Assembly: GCF_000027005.1 (NCBI RefSeq)
Contig: NC_012966.1
Coordinates: 1,488,001-1,552,000 of the forward strand
From: Komagataella phaffii GS115
Lineage: Eukaryota; Ascomycota; Pichiomycetes; Pichiales; Pichiaceae
Direction of reading: 5' to 3'
DNA length: 64,000 nucleotides
Each line of letters opens with the position of its first letter. The stretch's first letter is position 1. Of the stretch, positions 19,564-31,301 are shown in pieces. The notes under the pieces were generated by a model. It saw only the letters and a program-made list of their open reading frames with translations. It searched no databases and had not been told where the DNA came from. The position numbers and the translations under genes are program-made.

Positions 19564-21642
19564 ATGAACCAACTGAATATCAGAGGTTTGGCCCAGAGAA
19601 GTAGAGCCAAGTTGTTCAGCCGATCATTTGCTTCAACTGCAATTTCTCGAGGTCAAAATTTGACTGAAAAAATTGTTCAAAAGTACGCCGTGGGACTTCC
19701 TGAAGGTAAATTTGTCCATAGTGGAGACTATGTGACAATCAAGCCTGCACATGTGATGTCCCACGATAATTCATGGCCTGTTGCTCTGAAATTCAAGGGT
19801 CTGGGTGCATCAAAGGTGTTCGACAACCGTCAGATCGTTAACACCTTGGATCATGATGTGCAAAACAAATCTGAAAAAAATTTGGAAAAATACGAGAACA
19901 TCAAGAACTTTGCCAAGGAACAAGGAATTGATTTCTATCCAGCTGGGAGAGGTATCGGGCACCAGATCATGATCGAAGAAGGTTACGCTTTCCCTCTAAA
20001 CGTAACTGTTGCATCAGACTCGCATTCGAATACCTATGGTGGTATTGGGGCTCTTGGAACTCCTGTTGTTCGGACGGATGCCGCTTCTATCTGGGCTACA
20101 GGTCAGACGTGGTGGCAGGTTCCTCCCGTTGCCAAAGTGGAGCTCAAGGGAAAGCTTCCCAAAGGTGTCACTGGGAAAGATGTCATTGTGTCTCTTTGTG
20201 GATTATTCAACAATGATGAGGTCTTGAACCACGCTATTGAATTCGTTGGAGAAGAAATTGAAAATCTTCCAGTTGACTATAGACTCACCATTGCCAATAT
20301 GACCACCGAATGGGGTGCTCTCTCTGGTCTTTTCCCTGTTGATGACACTCTGATCAGATGGTACACGAATAGAATGATCAAGTTAGGGCCTGGCCATCCC
20401 CGTATCAATGAAGAGACTTTGTCCGATTTGATTACCAACAAGATGGATGCTGACCCCGATGCTTACTACGCCAAAACCTTAACAGTAGACCTCTCCACCA
20501 TGTCTCCGTACATATCCGGACCAAACTCTGTAAAGATTTCTAATTCTCTGGAGGATCTGTCCAACAAGAACATGAAGATAAACAAGGCCTATTTGGTCTC
20601 ATGTACCAATTCCAGACTGTCCGACATAAGGGCTGCTGCTGATGTTATCAAGGGTAAGAAAGTTGCTCCTGGTGTCGAGTTTTACATTGCAGCCGCCTCC
20701 AGTGAAGTTCAGAAAGAGGCTGAATCTGATGGTTCGTGGAATTCATTGATCGATGCCGGTGCTATTACTTTACCGGCAGGTTGTGGTCCCTGTATTGGTC
20801 TAGGAACTGGTTTGTTGGAAGAAGGCGAAGTTGGTATTTCCGCTACCAACAGAAACTTCAAAGGTAGAATGGGGTCAAAGGATGCGCTCGCATTCTTGGC
20901 TTCCCCAGAAGTTGTTGCAGCATCTGCAGTGATGGGTAAGATTGCTGGACCAGAAGAAGTTGAGGGAAACCCAGTAAAACGTGTCAGAGACCTTAAAAAG
21001 AGCATAATTATTCACGAACCTGAACAATCGGAATCTGCAGGAGGAGCTGTGGAAGTTCTTGCTGGTTTCCCCGAGTCGATTGAAGGTGAGCTAATTCTCT
21101 GTGATGCTGATAACATCAATACTGACGGTATCTATCCAGGAAAATACACTTACCAGGACGATGTTTCTCGTGAAAAAATGGCCGAAGTCTGTATGGAGAA
21201 TTACGACCCAGAATTCGGAAGCAAAACCAAACCGGGCGATATTATTGTGTCAGGTTATAACTTTGGAACAGGGTCTTCAAGAGAGCAAGCGGCTACCGCA
21301 ATCTTAGCCAGAGACATGAAGTTGATTGTGGCAGGTTCCTTTGGTAATATTTTTTCCAGAAATTCCATTAACAACGCCTTACTGACTCTTGAGATCCCTA
21401 AGTTAATCAACATGCTAAGAGAAAAGTATTCCAGTAACGAGGAGAAGGAATTGACCCGAAGAACTGGATGGTTCCTCAAATGGGATGTCAAAGCCGCTAC
21501 CGTGACTGTTACTGACGGCAAGAGTGGAGAAGTTGTCTTGAAACAAAAAGTTGGAGAATTGGGAACCAATCTGCAAGATATCATTATTAAAGGCGGTCTT
21601 GAAGGTTGGGTCAAGGCCAAACTGGCCGAAACCAGTACGTAG
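19564..21642 (+). CDS. LYS4: Homoaconitase, mitochondrial
   Basis: Converts homocitrate to homoisocitrate in the alpha-aminoadipate route of lysine synthesis, in the mitochondrial matrix. The 692 residues match yeast Lys4 (693), not the longer aconitase. The N terminus is a presequence rich in Arg and Ser. Iron-sulfur ligands are C347 ([11 protein letters not shown]) and C407 and C410 (GCGPCIGLG). The [20 protein letters not shown] block and the C-terminal swivel domain with [14 protein letters not shown] are present. Another lysine gene, LYS5, is 2 kb upstream. Confidence 0.96.
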   Translation: MNQLNIRGLAQRSRAKLFSRSFASTAISRGQNLTEKIVQKYAVGLPEGKFVHSGDYVTIKPAHVMSHDNSWPVALKFKGLGASKVFDNRQIVNTLDHDVQNKSEKNLEKYENIKNFAKEQGIDFYPAGRGIGHQIMIEEGYAFPLNVTVASDSHSNTYGGIGALGTPVVRTDAASIWATGQTWWQVPPVAKVELKGKLPKGVTGKDVIVSLCGLFNNDEVLNHAIEFVGEEIENLPVDYRLTIANMTTEWGALSGLFPVDDTLIRWYTNRMIKLGPGHPRINEETLSDLITNKMDADPDAYYAKTLTVDLSTMSPYISGPNSVKISNSLEDLSNKNMKINKAYLVSCTNSRLSDIRAAADVIKGKKVAPGVEFYIAAASSEVQKEAESDGSWNSLIDAGAITLPAGCGPCIGLGTGLLEEGEVGISATNRNFKGRMGSKDALAFLASPEVVAASAVMGKIAGPEEVEGNPVKRVRDLKKSIIIHEPEQSESAGGAVEVLAGFPESIEGELILCDADNINTDGIYPGKYTYQDDVSREKMAEVCMENYDPEFGSKTKPGDIIVSGYNFGTGSSREQAATAILARDMKLIVAGSFGNIFSRNSINNALLTLEIPKLINMLREKYSSNEEKELTRRTGWFLKWDVKAATVTVTDGKSGEVVLKQKVGELGTNLQDIIIKGGLEGWVKAKLAETST

Positions 21643-21754
21643 AGTGACATTGTCACAATATATTTATTTATTTATTGATAGAATAGAAATTCCTGTATCT
21701 ACCTACTAATATACAGAGTGTTTACTAAACCGTCCTTCCCTCTTTTTCTCTCAC

Positions 21755-22219
21755 TTACAACGAGCCAACTTCCTTGACTACCTCGTCGAAAGAATCTTTG
21801 TACTCTTCGGCTGTTTTGCTTTCTCCCTTCTTGCTCTTGTTAGCATTTGGAACGATCATGACACAAGAAGTTGGGCGCTTGGTAGCTCCAGCAGATCCCA
21901 GATCCTCCTTAGAAGGTAAGAACAAATATGGAACGTTACTATCCTCACATAAAACTGGAATATGAGAAATAACATCTGGTGGTGAAATGTCACCTGCAAT
22001 GATCACTAACCCTTTCTCTCCCTTTCTTAAGGATTTCACGACCTCTTTAACACCTCTTCTCACATGCTTGGCTTTGGAAGCCTTCTTGACAGTTTTGAGA
22101 ACCTTTTTGTTAAGCTTTTTAGAGGCTAAAGGTTTAGCAAAAGGCAAAAGTGCAGGCAACTTCTTGTCGTAGTTGTCTTCAGTTTCCTCCTTACTGGCGC
22201 TCTTCTCTTTTTTTGACAT
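21755..22219 (-). CDS. NHP2: H/ACA snoRNP protein Nhp2
   Basis: A core protein of H/ACA small nucleolar RNPs that guide rRNA pseudouridylation. The 154 residues form a basic N-terminal tail and an L7Ae/L30e RNA-binding domain from about 28 to 130, with KHVRRGVKEVVKSLRKG, LVIIAGDISPPDVISHIP and the VPYLFLPSKEDLG segment. The upstream region has A-rich AAAAATTT blocks like the RRPE motif of ribosome-biogenesis genes. It is divergent from the next gene with 218 bases between starts. Confidence 0.94.
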   Translation of the reverse strand: MSKKEKSASKEETEDNYDKKLPALLPFAKPLASKKLNKKVLKTVKKASKAKHVRRGVKEVVKSLRKGEKGLVIIAGDISPPDVISHIPVLCEDSNVPYLFLPSKEDLGSAGATKRPTSCVMIVPNANKSKKGESKTAEEYKDSFDEVVKEVGSL

Positions 22220-22437
22220 TGTTTGATAGTTGAATTATCGGAAACTAAAAAAAAATTTCAACTATACCAGCTTACAAAAAAAAATTTAAGCACTGAGAAC
22301 TTGGTCGTGTCCACTCTATTTTACTAGATATTTGTATCAAGCTTAAGTAATAATTTGAACTAAGGTCGTGCATTCACAACTTTGCTTTACTATCTCAGAA
22401 AGCACTACTTCACTTCAGGAAGAGACATAAGGTGAAC

Positions 22438-25400
22438 ATGTCTTCAAAGAAGGACTCTTCCAAGAGAATGTCCCTCTTCGGACCGCTGAAGGGTACCGGA
22501 ATACTTGGATTTGGTCACAATGACACTAAACAGCAGCATGGCCACAAAAAGACTCTTTCGGACTCAAATACCAAAAGGAAACAGACTATTCTCCTACCAG
22601 ATGACCGACTCCACAGTTCAGACGTTTCAAGGGCTTCTTCTAATACTATTTCTGATTTACCACTTCCGAACGCTCCCAAGACGAATCTTTCACTCTCGCC
22701 TGATTTTGCGAGATCCTTTTCACCTCCTCGTATGGTTGATTCGCAGTTTCATCCGTCTGTGATGAATGGTCAACAACTCCAAGCTGAAGTATCGACAGAG
22801 GAATTTAACTTTCATTCCTCGCACATAGCTCCTGCCAAGTCTCTAACACGGAGACGACCTCCGCCCAGAGATCCGTCGCCAGTAAAGGATCAGTTGAATC
22901 ATGGTTCAAATGCTGAGGTTCTTCAAGAGAAGATCACTGTCAAGGAAAGCAATGACACCGGCGCAGAAAAAGAACTGGAAAGGGTCAACAATTCTGAAGC
23001 TTCTACTCAGGTCAACAATATTGTTGAAGGAGAAGACTCGGGTTTTACGCCTGAGACTAACTATTCCACCGGTGTAACTAATGATGTAAATGATATTTCC
23101 ACAAATTTGAAGTTAAACACAACAGCAGCCGTTAGCTCTTCCAGTAATAAATCGATCTCATCAACACCATTAAACAAAATTATCTCATCTTTAGAAAATG
23201 AGCTCAACGAGATGAGAGATAATGATGCAAGTTCAACAAGTCTTGGTCAGTATAGCTCTTCCTTTTCACAGCAATCTTCAGTGTATTCACCTCTCAATTT
23301 TAATGGTAGAAGGGCAACTAGTGACGAAAGGAAGTCCTTAGATTCAAGTATCTATTCTTCTCATACCGAAAATTCGCAGCAATCTCACACGTCCCTCTTA
23401 AGAAATGAGATCAATGCGCTGCTAATATCTGACGATATCAACCACGAAATACAACAAAAAACGTACACTGAGAACAATAATGACGAAGATTTGACAGACA
23501 ACGAGGAGTCTTACAAGAAGGGCCATACAAGGGCTGCGCCCAGTGATGCTACGGTGAAAGTGTTTGACATACCTAGTGTTAATGTGCAGAACGAAATTGA
23601 AGAGGAGGTTGTGGCAATTCCGAGGGAAAAAGCAGGCACCACTGACATCCATGCCCTATTGAATGATGGAACCATTTCACCCCCAGTTTTTGTTCCTCCT
23701 CATGTTGATTCATCCCCTAGAAGTTCATGCACTAGTGGTCAGAGTGGAGAAATTTTCTATGATATGAGTGAAGTAGCAAGTGCTGCTCGGTCTGATCATG
23801 CTAAGGACAATTTTAATAGTTTTTCTCATGAAGACGATGAAGACTACGATTATAATTATGATGACTACCTTGAAGGAAACGATTCTACAGTGGTTCAAGA
23901 AGAATTAGAAAGTACCCATTCCCAGAAAGACTTATTAGCAGAGACTAAGGCCAGTATAGAGTCGGATGATCAAAGAATTCTTGGAAGCCATAGTGACCTG
24001 GAACCTTCTTTGAGTGCGCATTCTGAAGCCCATTCTGATTCTAGTGAGTCAGTTTCAATTGACCAATTTTCGTACGATCCAAATGAAAACCTGCAAAATC
24101 TGGGATCTAGTAATGCTGCTCCCATAGAGGAAAAAAGCAACTTAATCTATGCTCCAATTCCAAGAAACACCAGGCGTGATTCTATGGAATTGGCAGATAG
24201 TGGTACAGCATCGTCACTGGAGCTGGAAGTAGAACAGGCTCCCGTTGTTAGTAATGAAAACAGCCCCTTAGTATCCCCACAGCTCCTAGCCAAAAATAAT
24301 GAGGAAGAGATTTTTGTTGAAGAACCAAAAAAGCTCACGGTTATTAACACGGACGAAGACTTATCGCAACCACGGAAACTCTCCGTTGTTAACAGCGACC
24401 AAGATTTCTTGGAACCACTTGAGGCTGGGGATAACCAATTGCATGTCAATTCATCGCAATCTAACTTGAATTTAGCTGGAAATTATCAACATTCTGGAGC
24501 TAATTCTAGGCACTCTTCCATATCGAGGAACAAGCTTTTTGAAGATAGCTCGTCATCTGACGAAAATGAGTCGGATCACAGCAATATCAATTTTGTTGCA
24601 AGATCACCCATTCGAAAGATGTATGTCACTAATAATGCTAGTCCTCCAGATTTTTTTGTCCAGCGGTCGGAAGAAACCCATTTGGAACCAGTGTCTGATG
24701 ATGGACATCATGTCGACCGATCTTCTCCTTTGTCCGCAGGAAAACGAGATGATCAAGAAAAGAATGACTATGTATCTGCCTACGACCGAAGAGAGGCGTC
24801 ATTTGTGGCTCCGTTGGTTCACGTTAATGAACCAACTGCTGTTGGATCAAAGGCATTGAATAGAAGGCCACCACCAGGAATCAGCACAGCACGTAAGACC
24901 CGCGGTGTATCTAACCCCCCTCCGCCAGAAATTTACGATACTCATATCCAAACCATAACTCCAGTTGATCCCTCTTTAAAACGACAAGCTTCAAACGAAC
25001 ACATAAAAGAAGTACATGAAGGTGAAGGAGTACCTTCGGCATATGTTCTCGCGTTGAGGGAAAGAGCTGGCATCTCTGTAAGCAAAGTCCCAGCTTCCGA
25101 ATGGAAGCTTCCACTAGCTATTCGACCTCATAAATCCACCTTTGCAAAGACAAAACCCAACTCCAAAATTAGTACAGTCAGCAGAAGGTTCCTGTCGAAC
25201 TCTGACATCAAGCATGGAGGCAGTCTTAAGCCCCGTCTTCTGGCATCGGAAATCGATGATACTGATATGGTCATTCTTCCCAAAGAACCAGCTCACACTC
25301 CAGGTAACCAGTTGAGGAAACTTCAAACATTGCAGGATCCTTCTGAAGATCAGCTGGGAGATTTAGTTGACTTTGGTGCTGAATCCACATTACAGAGAAA

Positions 25401-25497
25401 TACCAGTCTTACCAGCACCTCAACAGTTCAGCCTGGAACCGACCTACATCCAATGCGACTATTCATTGCTAATCCAGACGGAGAAGATAGTTCTTAA
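22438..25497 (+). CDS. Large disordered Ser/acid-rich protein, function unknown
   Basis: A 1019-residue protein I do not recognise with certainty. Most of it is low complexity: Ser, Asn, Asp and Glu rich, with proline-basic patches that could bind SH3 domains (RRRPPPRDPSPVKD near 140; NRRPPPGISTARKTRG near 810). A degenerate repeat, KLTVINTDEDL then KLSVVNSDQDF, lies near 640-660. The last 130 residues look more ordered (LRERAGISVSKVPASEWKLP; LHPMRLFIANPDGE). It could be an eisosome or cell-cortex scaffold of the Seg1 type, a weak guess. ATG at 22438 is the first in frame; the two codons before it begin with GTG. Confidence 0.85.
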   Translation: MSSKKDSSKRMSLFGPLKGTGILGFGHNDTKQQHGHKKTLSDSNTKRKQTILLPDDRLHSSDVSRASSNTISDLPLPNAPKTNLSLSPDFARSFSPPRMVDSQFHPSVMNGQQLQAEVSTEEFNFHSSHIAPAKSLTRRRPPPRDPSPVKDQLNHGSNAEVLQEKITVKESNDTGAEKELERVNNSEASTQVNNIVEGEDSGFTPETNYSTGVTNDVNDISTNLKLNTTAAVSSSSNKSISSTPLNKIISSLENELNEMRDNDASSTSLGQYSSSFSQQSSVYSPLNFNGRRATSDERKSLDSSIYSSHTENSQQSHTSLLRNEINALLISDDINHEIQQKTYTENNNDEDLTDNEESYKKGHTRAAPSDATVKVFDIPSVNVQNEIEEEVVAIPREKAGTTDIHALLNDGTISPPVFVPPHVDSSPRSSCTSGQSGEIFYDMSEVASAARSDHAKDNFNSFSHEDDEDYDYNYDDYLEGNDSTVVQEELESTHSQKDLLAETKASIESDDQRILGSHSDLEPSLSAHSEAHSDSSESVSIDQFSYDPNENLQNLGSSNAAPIEEKSNLIYAPIPRNTRRDSMELADSGTASSLELEVEQAPVVSNENSPLVSPQLLAKNNEEEIFVEEPKKLTVINTDEDLSQPRKLSVVNSDQDFLEPLEAGDNQLHVNSSQSNLNLAGNYQHSGANSRHSSISRNKLFEDSSSSDENESDHSNINFVARSPIRKMYVTNNASPPDFFVQRSEETHLEPVSDDGHHVDRSSPLSAGKRDDQEKNDYVSAYDRREASFVAPLVHVNEPTAVGSKALNRRPPPGISTARKTRGVSNPPPPEIYDTHIQTITPVDPSLKRQASNEHIKEVHEGEGVPSAYVLALRERAGISVSKVPASEWKLPLAIRPHKSTFAKTKPNSKISTVSRRFLSNSDIKHGGSLKPRLLASEIDDTDMVILPKEPAHTPGNQLRKLQTLQDPSEDQLGDLVDFGAESTLQRNTSLTSTSTVQPGTDLHPMRLFIANPDGEDSS

Positions 25498-25548
25498 GTA
25501 TTCTGTATTATATAATCTTACTTTTCCGCCAACCTACTTTTTTGTTTT

Positions 25549-25562
25549 CGCGCGCGCGTGTG
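25549..25562. promoter_or_regulatory. CG-repeat upstream of SEC26
   Basis: Five CG dinucleotides followed by TGTG form a 14-base alternating purine-pyrimidine tract, 67 bases before the SEC26 start. CGCGCG is the known binding core of the S. cerevisiae chromatin remodeler subunits Rsc3/Rsc30; alternating tracts can also adopt Z-DNA. The role here is inferred. Confidence 0.4.
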
Positions 25563-25628
25563 CCCGTCGTACTTGACAACAAAACGACAAGATCGACTTA
25601 ACCAGCTACCAAGGTTGACTGATTCACT

Positions 25629-28527
25629 ATGTCAGACGTTGCTTATACGATTCTTGGTGAAGTAGGTTATTTTAGAGCATATTGTATGCAACGAAGGTAC
25701 TAACAAGTTCTAGTCGAATTTTCACGAACAGCTCACGGTTCAGGAGTTCAAGACCTTGCTTGAGAAAGGTAGAGATGAAGAAAAGATTGACACCATGAAA
25801 AAGGTCCTTATCACCATGCTAAACGGTAATTTAATGCCTTCATTGTTGATGCACATTATCCGATTTGTTATGCCTTCAAAGAACAAGGAATTGAAAAAAT
25901 TGCTCTATTTCTATTGGGAGATTTGTCCAAAATACGAAGAGAATGGTAAGCTCAGGCAAGAAATGATTCTCGTCTGTAATGCTATTCAACATGATCTTGC
26001 TCACCCAAATGAGTACATTAGAGGTAACACATTGCGGTTCGTCACTAAATTAAAAGAACCAGAACTGATAGAGCCATTGATCCCTCCTATTCGTCAGTGT
26101 TTGGAGCATAGACACGCCTATGTCAGAAAGAATGCTGCGTTTGCAATCTATTCGATTTTCAAAGTATCTGACCACTTGTTGCCAGATGCCGCAGAAGTTC
26201 TAGGGAACTTCTTGGCTGTGGAGACGGATACCACTTGTAAACGTAACGCTTTCGCCTGTCTGGGTCAATTAAACCGTGAAATGGCTCTTGGCTATTTACA
26301 GGAACAGCTTGCTGATTTGGTGAGTCTTGACTCACTTTTGCAATTGGCCTTTATTGAGTTTATTCGCAAAGATTCAATTGTCGCTCCGGAGTTAAGAGAG
26401 CAATATCTGAGTATTGTATCAGAGTTGTTGGATTCTCCAAGTAGCTCGGTCGGTTACGAGGCAGCAATTACATTGACTGTATTGACCAATTCGCAGATTG
26501 AGGTTGCCAGTGCTGCTTCCAAGTTCATCGATTTAGCAATCAAAGAAGCTAACACCACTGTCAAGACAATTGCCCTTGAAAGACTTAGAGAGCTATATCT
26601 AAGAAATGTTGGCATCTTAGACGATTACGTGTTAGATGTGCTTAGAATTCTCACTACTTCTGACTTGGGTGTCCGTAAGAAGGCTTTAGATTTATCTCTG
26701 GATATTACCTCCAGTGGCAATGTTGATGATGTCGTGAAATTCCTGAAGAAAGAATTGACGAAATCTATATCCTCAAATGAGGACAAATCAATAGAGTATC
26801 GCCAGCTGCTTATCACGGCAATTCACAAATGTGCCTTGAACTTTAACAGTGTTGCAGCAGATGTTGTTGATCTGTTGTTGGGATTTATCGAACAACTGAA
26901 TTCTGCTGCCGCATCAGAGGTAGTTTCATTTGCCAAAGAGGTGGTAGAGAAGTTCCCGGCCTTGAGATCCAAAATCATCAATCGTTTATTACATGCCTTG
27001 GAGAACGTTAAAAGTGGAAAGGTTTACAGAGGTTCCTTGTGGATTTTGAGTGAATATGCTGAAGAAGAAAAGGATATCCAGGACGTATGGAGACATATTC
27101 GTAATAAAATTGGTGAACTTCCAATTTTAAGTACTGAAAAGAGACTGCAAAACAAAGAAGCTGTTGTCTCCAACGAAAATGATGAAAATGGATATACTAA
27201 TGGCTCAAGCAAACCAATTATTTTGCCTGATGGTTCATACGCAACAGAAAATGCATTTACAGCCGAGTTGGAGAAACATGTTGAAGATAAAACTGGGGAG
27301 GAGAGGCCAACATTGCGTGCTTTGATTTTAGATGGAGACTTTTATCTTGCAGCAGTTCTCTCTTCGACCTTACTCAAGCTTATCCTGAGTTTTCAGAAAA
27401 TTTCGTCCAACACCAAGATTCTCAATGCAATGAAGGCTGAAGCAATGTTGATTATGGTTTCGATTTTAAGAGTTGGTGAAACTTCCTTTTCCAAGAAAAA
27501 GATTGACGAAGATTCCCAAGAGCGTATTTTCTCTATAGTCAGATTCTTGGCTGAAAACAAAACAGACGATGACTTCATCCAACATGCGTTTTTGGATGAT
27601 ACAAAAACTGCTTTCAGAAACTTGCTCATTGAAGCTGATAAGAAAAAGGCCCAGAAAGATAAGTCAAAGTTGCAGCAAGCTGCCCAACAACCATACGACA
27701 GTATTTCATTCAGGCAATTTTCCAAAGAAGTTGACACTGAAGAATACTCATTGGAGGAACAACTTGCGGCTTCCACTAAGGATGATCTGTCCTCCAAATT
27801 AAAAAAGATAGTCCAACTAACTGGCTTCTCTGATTCCGTATATGCTGAGGCATATGTGAAAGTTCATCAATTCGATGTTGTTCTTGATGTCCTCTTGGTC
27901 AATCAAACTACTGAGACTTTGCGTAACTTAACTGTGGAATTTGCTGCTTTGGGTGATCTAAAAGTCATAGATAAACCGGGAACACAAAATGTTGGGCCTC
28001 ATGGGTTCCTTAGAATTCAAGCTACTATTAAAGTTACTTCTGCTGACACTGGGGTCATCTTTGGTAACATCATTTACGATGGAGAAAAAGCCAACGACAG
28101 TAACATCGTGATTTTGAATGATATCAACGTGGACATCATGGACTACATTAAGCCCGCTACATGCTCAGAGGCCCAATTCCGTAAAATGTGGAACGAATTT
28201 GAGTGGGAAAACAAGATTATTGTTAAGTCTAACGTTGCTACTCTCAAAGAGTATCTGGATGTTTTACTGAAAGGTACCAACATGAATTGCCTGACTCCAG
28301 GTGCCATCATTGGGGAGGAATGTCAGTTTTTATCAGCAAACTTGTACTCTCATTCTTCATTCGGTGAAGACGCCCTTGCTAATCTGTGCATCGAGAAGCA
28401 AGCAGATGGGCCAATTATTGGACATGTACGTATTAGATCCAAGGGTCAAGGTCTTGCATTGTCGATGGGTGATCGAGTCGCAGCAATCGCTCGCCAATCC
28501 AATACGGCTACCGTATCGGTTGTCTAG
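25629..28527 (+). CDS. SEC26: Coatomer beta subunit (beta-COP), two exons
   Basis: Beta-COP of the COPI coat, for retrograde Golgi-to-ER transport. Exon 1 is 25629-25661 (MSDVAYTILGE), the intron 25662-25713 runs GTAGGT to TAG with branch point TACTAAC at 25698, and exon 2 is 25714-28527 (SNFHEQLTVQEFKTLLEKG onward). This gives 948 residues. The first 500 are HEAT-like adaptin N-terminal repeats (LMHIIRFVMPSKNKELKKLL; HRHAYVRKNAAFAIYSIF), followed by a linker and the C-terminal coatomer appendage domain. The spliced N terminus resembles yeast Sec26 (MSDQAYT...), supporting the intron. MRPL7 lies convergent, as in S. cerevisiae. Confidence 0.96.
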
Positions 28528-28601
28528 AGGTCTAATTCGTGAATTACTATTGACAAGTATATACAAAGAGCAAAAGAATTATAAAGATAATTGCGATGAG
28601 C

Positions 28602-29498
28602 CTAATGGTCGTTCAGTAAATCTTTTGGGATTCTTTCAGTTCCAGTGAAAGGAATTCCCAATCCAGACAGAAGGATTCTAGCATCCATATCAACCTGACT
28701 AGATGTGTGAAATTGGACATCTATTCCAAATGTTCTAGGCCATAGATCTTGGTTGGCTTCAATTTCAGGGAAAAACTTAATACTCTCTGGTTCCAAGCCA
28801 AAAGAAATGGTTCCAAATCGGTCACCAGATCTATTGGAAATGCCTTTAAACTCTCTGATTCTTGGTAACACCAACTCTGTCAAGGTGGACAAAAACTGGG
28901 ACATTTCTCTACCTTCCAAAGCAACCTTAGCACCCATTTTCATACCTGGACGAAGTTTCCACGTAGGAACATTAGTTTTGGCGTAAATTGGAGTTGGTTT
29001 CACACCAGTAATCTGCTGTAGTTGTAGTGTGGCAGGGATGGCCAGAGAGGAGTTTAATTTAGCTTCTTTCACAAAACACGAAAGAGTGATCTTGGTCAAA
29101 CCCGGAATATTCTTGTAGGTTCTCGGTTTGATATCTGGAGTGGGAACACGTTCACCTCTTGGTACTCGTGGAGGACGATTGATATGATAGGGAGAAGTCA
29201 AGTCCCATTGTCTTCGTTTATTTCCCGGAACGGTTTTTTGACCATGTACATAGTTTATCAAAAGAAGGTCAGGCTTCAAAGTGTTCTCATAATATTCTTG
29301 GACTCTATCTTGATGTGTGTAACGAGGAACAAACTTTGGAGATCTGATGTCGTTTGGAGAGAGCTTCAACTCTGGATATTTAGGAGATAACTTGGTCTTG
29401 TCAATTTTCACCCTGTGGTGCACTGGCTTAACTATAGAGCATCCCACCTTGTGTGCCGTAGGGGAGCTGGAGAAATTACGGATTGCCCTGTTAAACAT
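28602..29498 (-). CDS. MRPL7: Mitochondrial large-subunit ribosomal protein uL5m
   Basis: A 298-residue protein of the mitochondrial ribosome. A basic presequence ([19 protein letters not shown]) and a yeast-specific N-terminal extension precede the uL5 core, recognised by [37 protein letters not shown] and [12 protein letters not shown], and the C-terminal [20 protein letters not shown]. The SEC26-MRPL7 convergent pair is also found in S. cerevisiae (YDR238C-YDR237W). Confidence 0.93.
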   Translation of the reverse strand: MFNRAIRNFSSSPTAHKVGCSIVKPVHHRVKIDKTKLSPKYPELKLSPNDIRSPKFVPRYTHQDRVQEYYENTLKPDLLLINYVHGQKTVPGNKRRQWDLTSPYHINRPPRVPRGERVPTPDIKPRTYKNIPGLTKITLSCFVKEAKLNSSLAIPATLQLQQITGVKPTPIYAKTNVPTWKLRPGMKMGAKVALEGREMSQFLSTLTELVLPRIREFKGISNRSGDRFGTISFGLEPESIKFFPEIEANQDLWPRTFGIDVQFHTSSQVDMDARILLSGLGIPFTGTERIPKDLLNDH

Positions 29499-29672
29499 CT
29501 ACCTATTAAGTTGTTCGAATGGACTTTTCGAAGGTGAAAAAAATGTTTGGTAGAGTGGGTACCATTTGAAAACTTTTCGCGCCTCAAAGAGGAAAGTTGA
29601 TTTCAGTGCTTATATAATCCAAAAACTATCTCAAGACTTCCAAACAGACCACATACAAAACAAGGTGAAGTA

Positions 29673-31151
29673 ATGCGATTCGGTTTGCCCGCTGACTTCT
29701 ATGAGGATGATGCCAATGAAGAGGATCATCAGGCTTTGGTTTCAAATGAGAAGATACGGAAGGATATTTCAGACTTGTTGGGCCAACTTCAAATTGATTC
29801 GGTGAAGAAGTTTCCACCACCAATATCAATCATGGAGGAAACCATCCACTTGCCTGAACTGAAGAATCCTGATTACAATTCGGAAACAGAGGAGTCTGCT
29901 GAGTCTGACACTTCTGAGACACAGTCTTTAAATGCATATTTTGACTCTATACAGGATTATGTGGAACGATCCTTGAAGCAAAAGATCAGTCAGCAGAGAG
30001 AATCAGTTAATAATGTTTTACTTAAGCTTGAAGAAGAAAAAAGGAAGAAAGAGGCTGAAAGAAAGGCCAAAGAGGAGGCTGAAAGGCTCAGAAAAGAAGA
30101 GGAACAAAGGAATCAGAGAATTTTAGCTGAACAGAAAAAGAAGAAAGAGGAAGAGGAAAGAAAGAGAAGAGAAGAAGAACAAAAAGCAAAAGAAAAAGCT
30201 GAAAAGCTACTGAAAGAAAAAAGGGAGGCAGAATTAAAAGCCAAGGAGAGAGAGGAGGCCAAAAAGGGTTTTGGAATAACAAATTTCTCGGATGTTGAGA
30301 AACAATTTGTGTCATACAAGAAACAAATCGAACAAATAAAGAAAGAGATTGTAGAGGAGCTGAAGAAACCGGAGAATTCAGAACTAAAGAAGCAAGTAAA
30401 TCAATTGAAGCGTAAGATTAACCCAAAATTTGGACAGTTGAATAACAGTACCTCTCAATTACAGAAAATTACACAGGAAGTACTCCAGTTAGTAGGAGAA
30501 GCACTAAACTTGGGCCAATTGGGATTAAAATGGATCCTAAATTTTATGGCAAAAGCTATTGTCTCCCAGGCAGAAACTGAAGTGACAGTATCTCCGCGGG
30601 CGGCTACTCCTTTAGCAAACTTGGCCGTCTCACTAATGACTGAAATTCCGGACTTCAAGACCTATCTTATGGCTAGATTCGTAAAGAAATGTCCGTTAAT
30701 AATCGGATACACATGCAAAATTGATACAGAAGACGGAAGAGTACGTATGGGATGGAAGAGAAATTCTGATGGTAAATGGGAAGACGAAACCAGATACAAT
30801 GAAAGACTGGGTGGAATCGCTATGGTGTATTTTGTGATAACCCAATTGCGCGTGGAACCAGACCTAGTTCCCATATCTGAAAGTTGGAAGTTTCTTGCTA
30901 GAATGCTTAATACTCCTTTGGAGTTACTGAGCAATGTGCACTTTCTGGTCACCAGTAACTGGTGGGATGCCTGTGCAATTGAATTTGTGAATACCTACGG
31001 AGAGCAGGCTAAGAAGTTGATGAATCTTGTATGGGATGACTGGACAGCCTCCGTTTCAGACAAGAAGTTTAGTGGCGCCGCTAGACTACGTTTACTCGGT
31101 GAGGACTACGTGAATGGCAGTATAGAAGGACTTGCTGAGATGAATAATTGA
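29673..31151 (+). CDS. GLE1: mRNA export factor Gle1
   Basis: Activates the DEAD-box protein Dbp5, together with inositol hexakisphosphate, at the cytoplasmic face of nuclear pores during mRNA export. The 492 residues consist of a short acidic N-terminal region, a very long charged coiled coil (about 110-200, runs of Lys/Glu/Arg such as EEERKRREEEQKAKEKAEKL) and a C-terminal HEAT-like Gle1 domain (about 205-490) with AKAIVSQAETEVTVSP and YFVITQLRVEP. The pattern and length fit the yeast protein (538). It lies near NHP2 and the YDL206W homologue, its S. cerevisiae neighbours. Confidence 0.94.
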   Translation: MRFGLPADFYEDDANEEDHQALVSNEKIRKDISDLLGQLQIDSVKKFPPPISIMEETIHLPELKNPDYNSETEESAESDTSETQSLNAYFDSIQDYVERSLKQKISQQRESVNNVLLKLEEEKRKKEAERKAKEEAERLRKEEEQRNQRILAEQKKKKEEEERKRREEEQKAKEKAEKLLKEKREAELKAKEREEAKKGFGITNFSDVEKQFVSYKKQIEQIKKEIVEELKKPENSELKKQVNQLKRKINPKFGQLNNSTSQLQKITQEVLQLVGEALNLGQLGLKWILNFMAKAIVSQAETEVTVSPRAATPLANLAVSLMTEIPDFKTYLMARFVKKCPLIIGYTCKIDTEDGRVRMGWKRNSDGKWEDETRYNERLGGIAMVYFVITQLRVEPDLVPISESWKFLARMLNTPLELLSNVHFLVTSNWWDACAIEFVNTYGEQAKKLMNLVWDDWTASVSDKKFSGAARLRLLGEDYVNGSIEGLAEMNN

Positions 31152-31301
31152 ATAGATAGAGATACGATAACAGAATGATTATGTAATACATCTCGAGGTC
31201 GCAGTTTCCAATCCATAAATATCCAAGCGTCGGCTATCGTAACCTTGAAATTTGATCCCCCCTCACAGACATTCTTCCCGTTGATTCAACCCAATTGCAA
31301 A

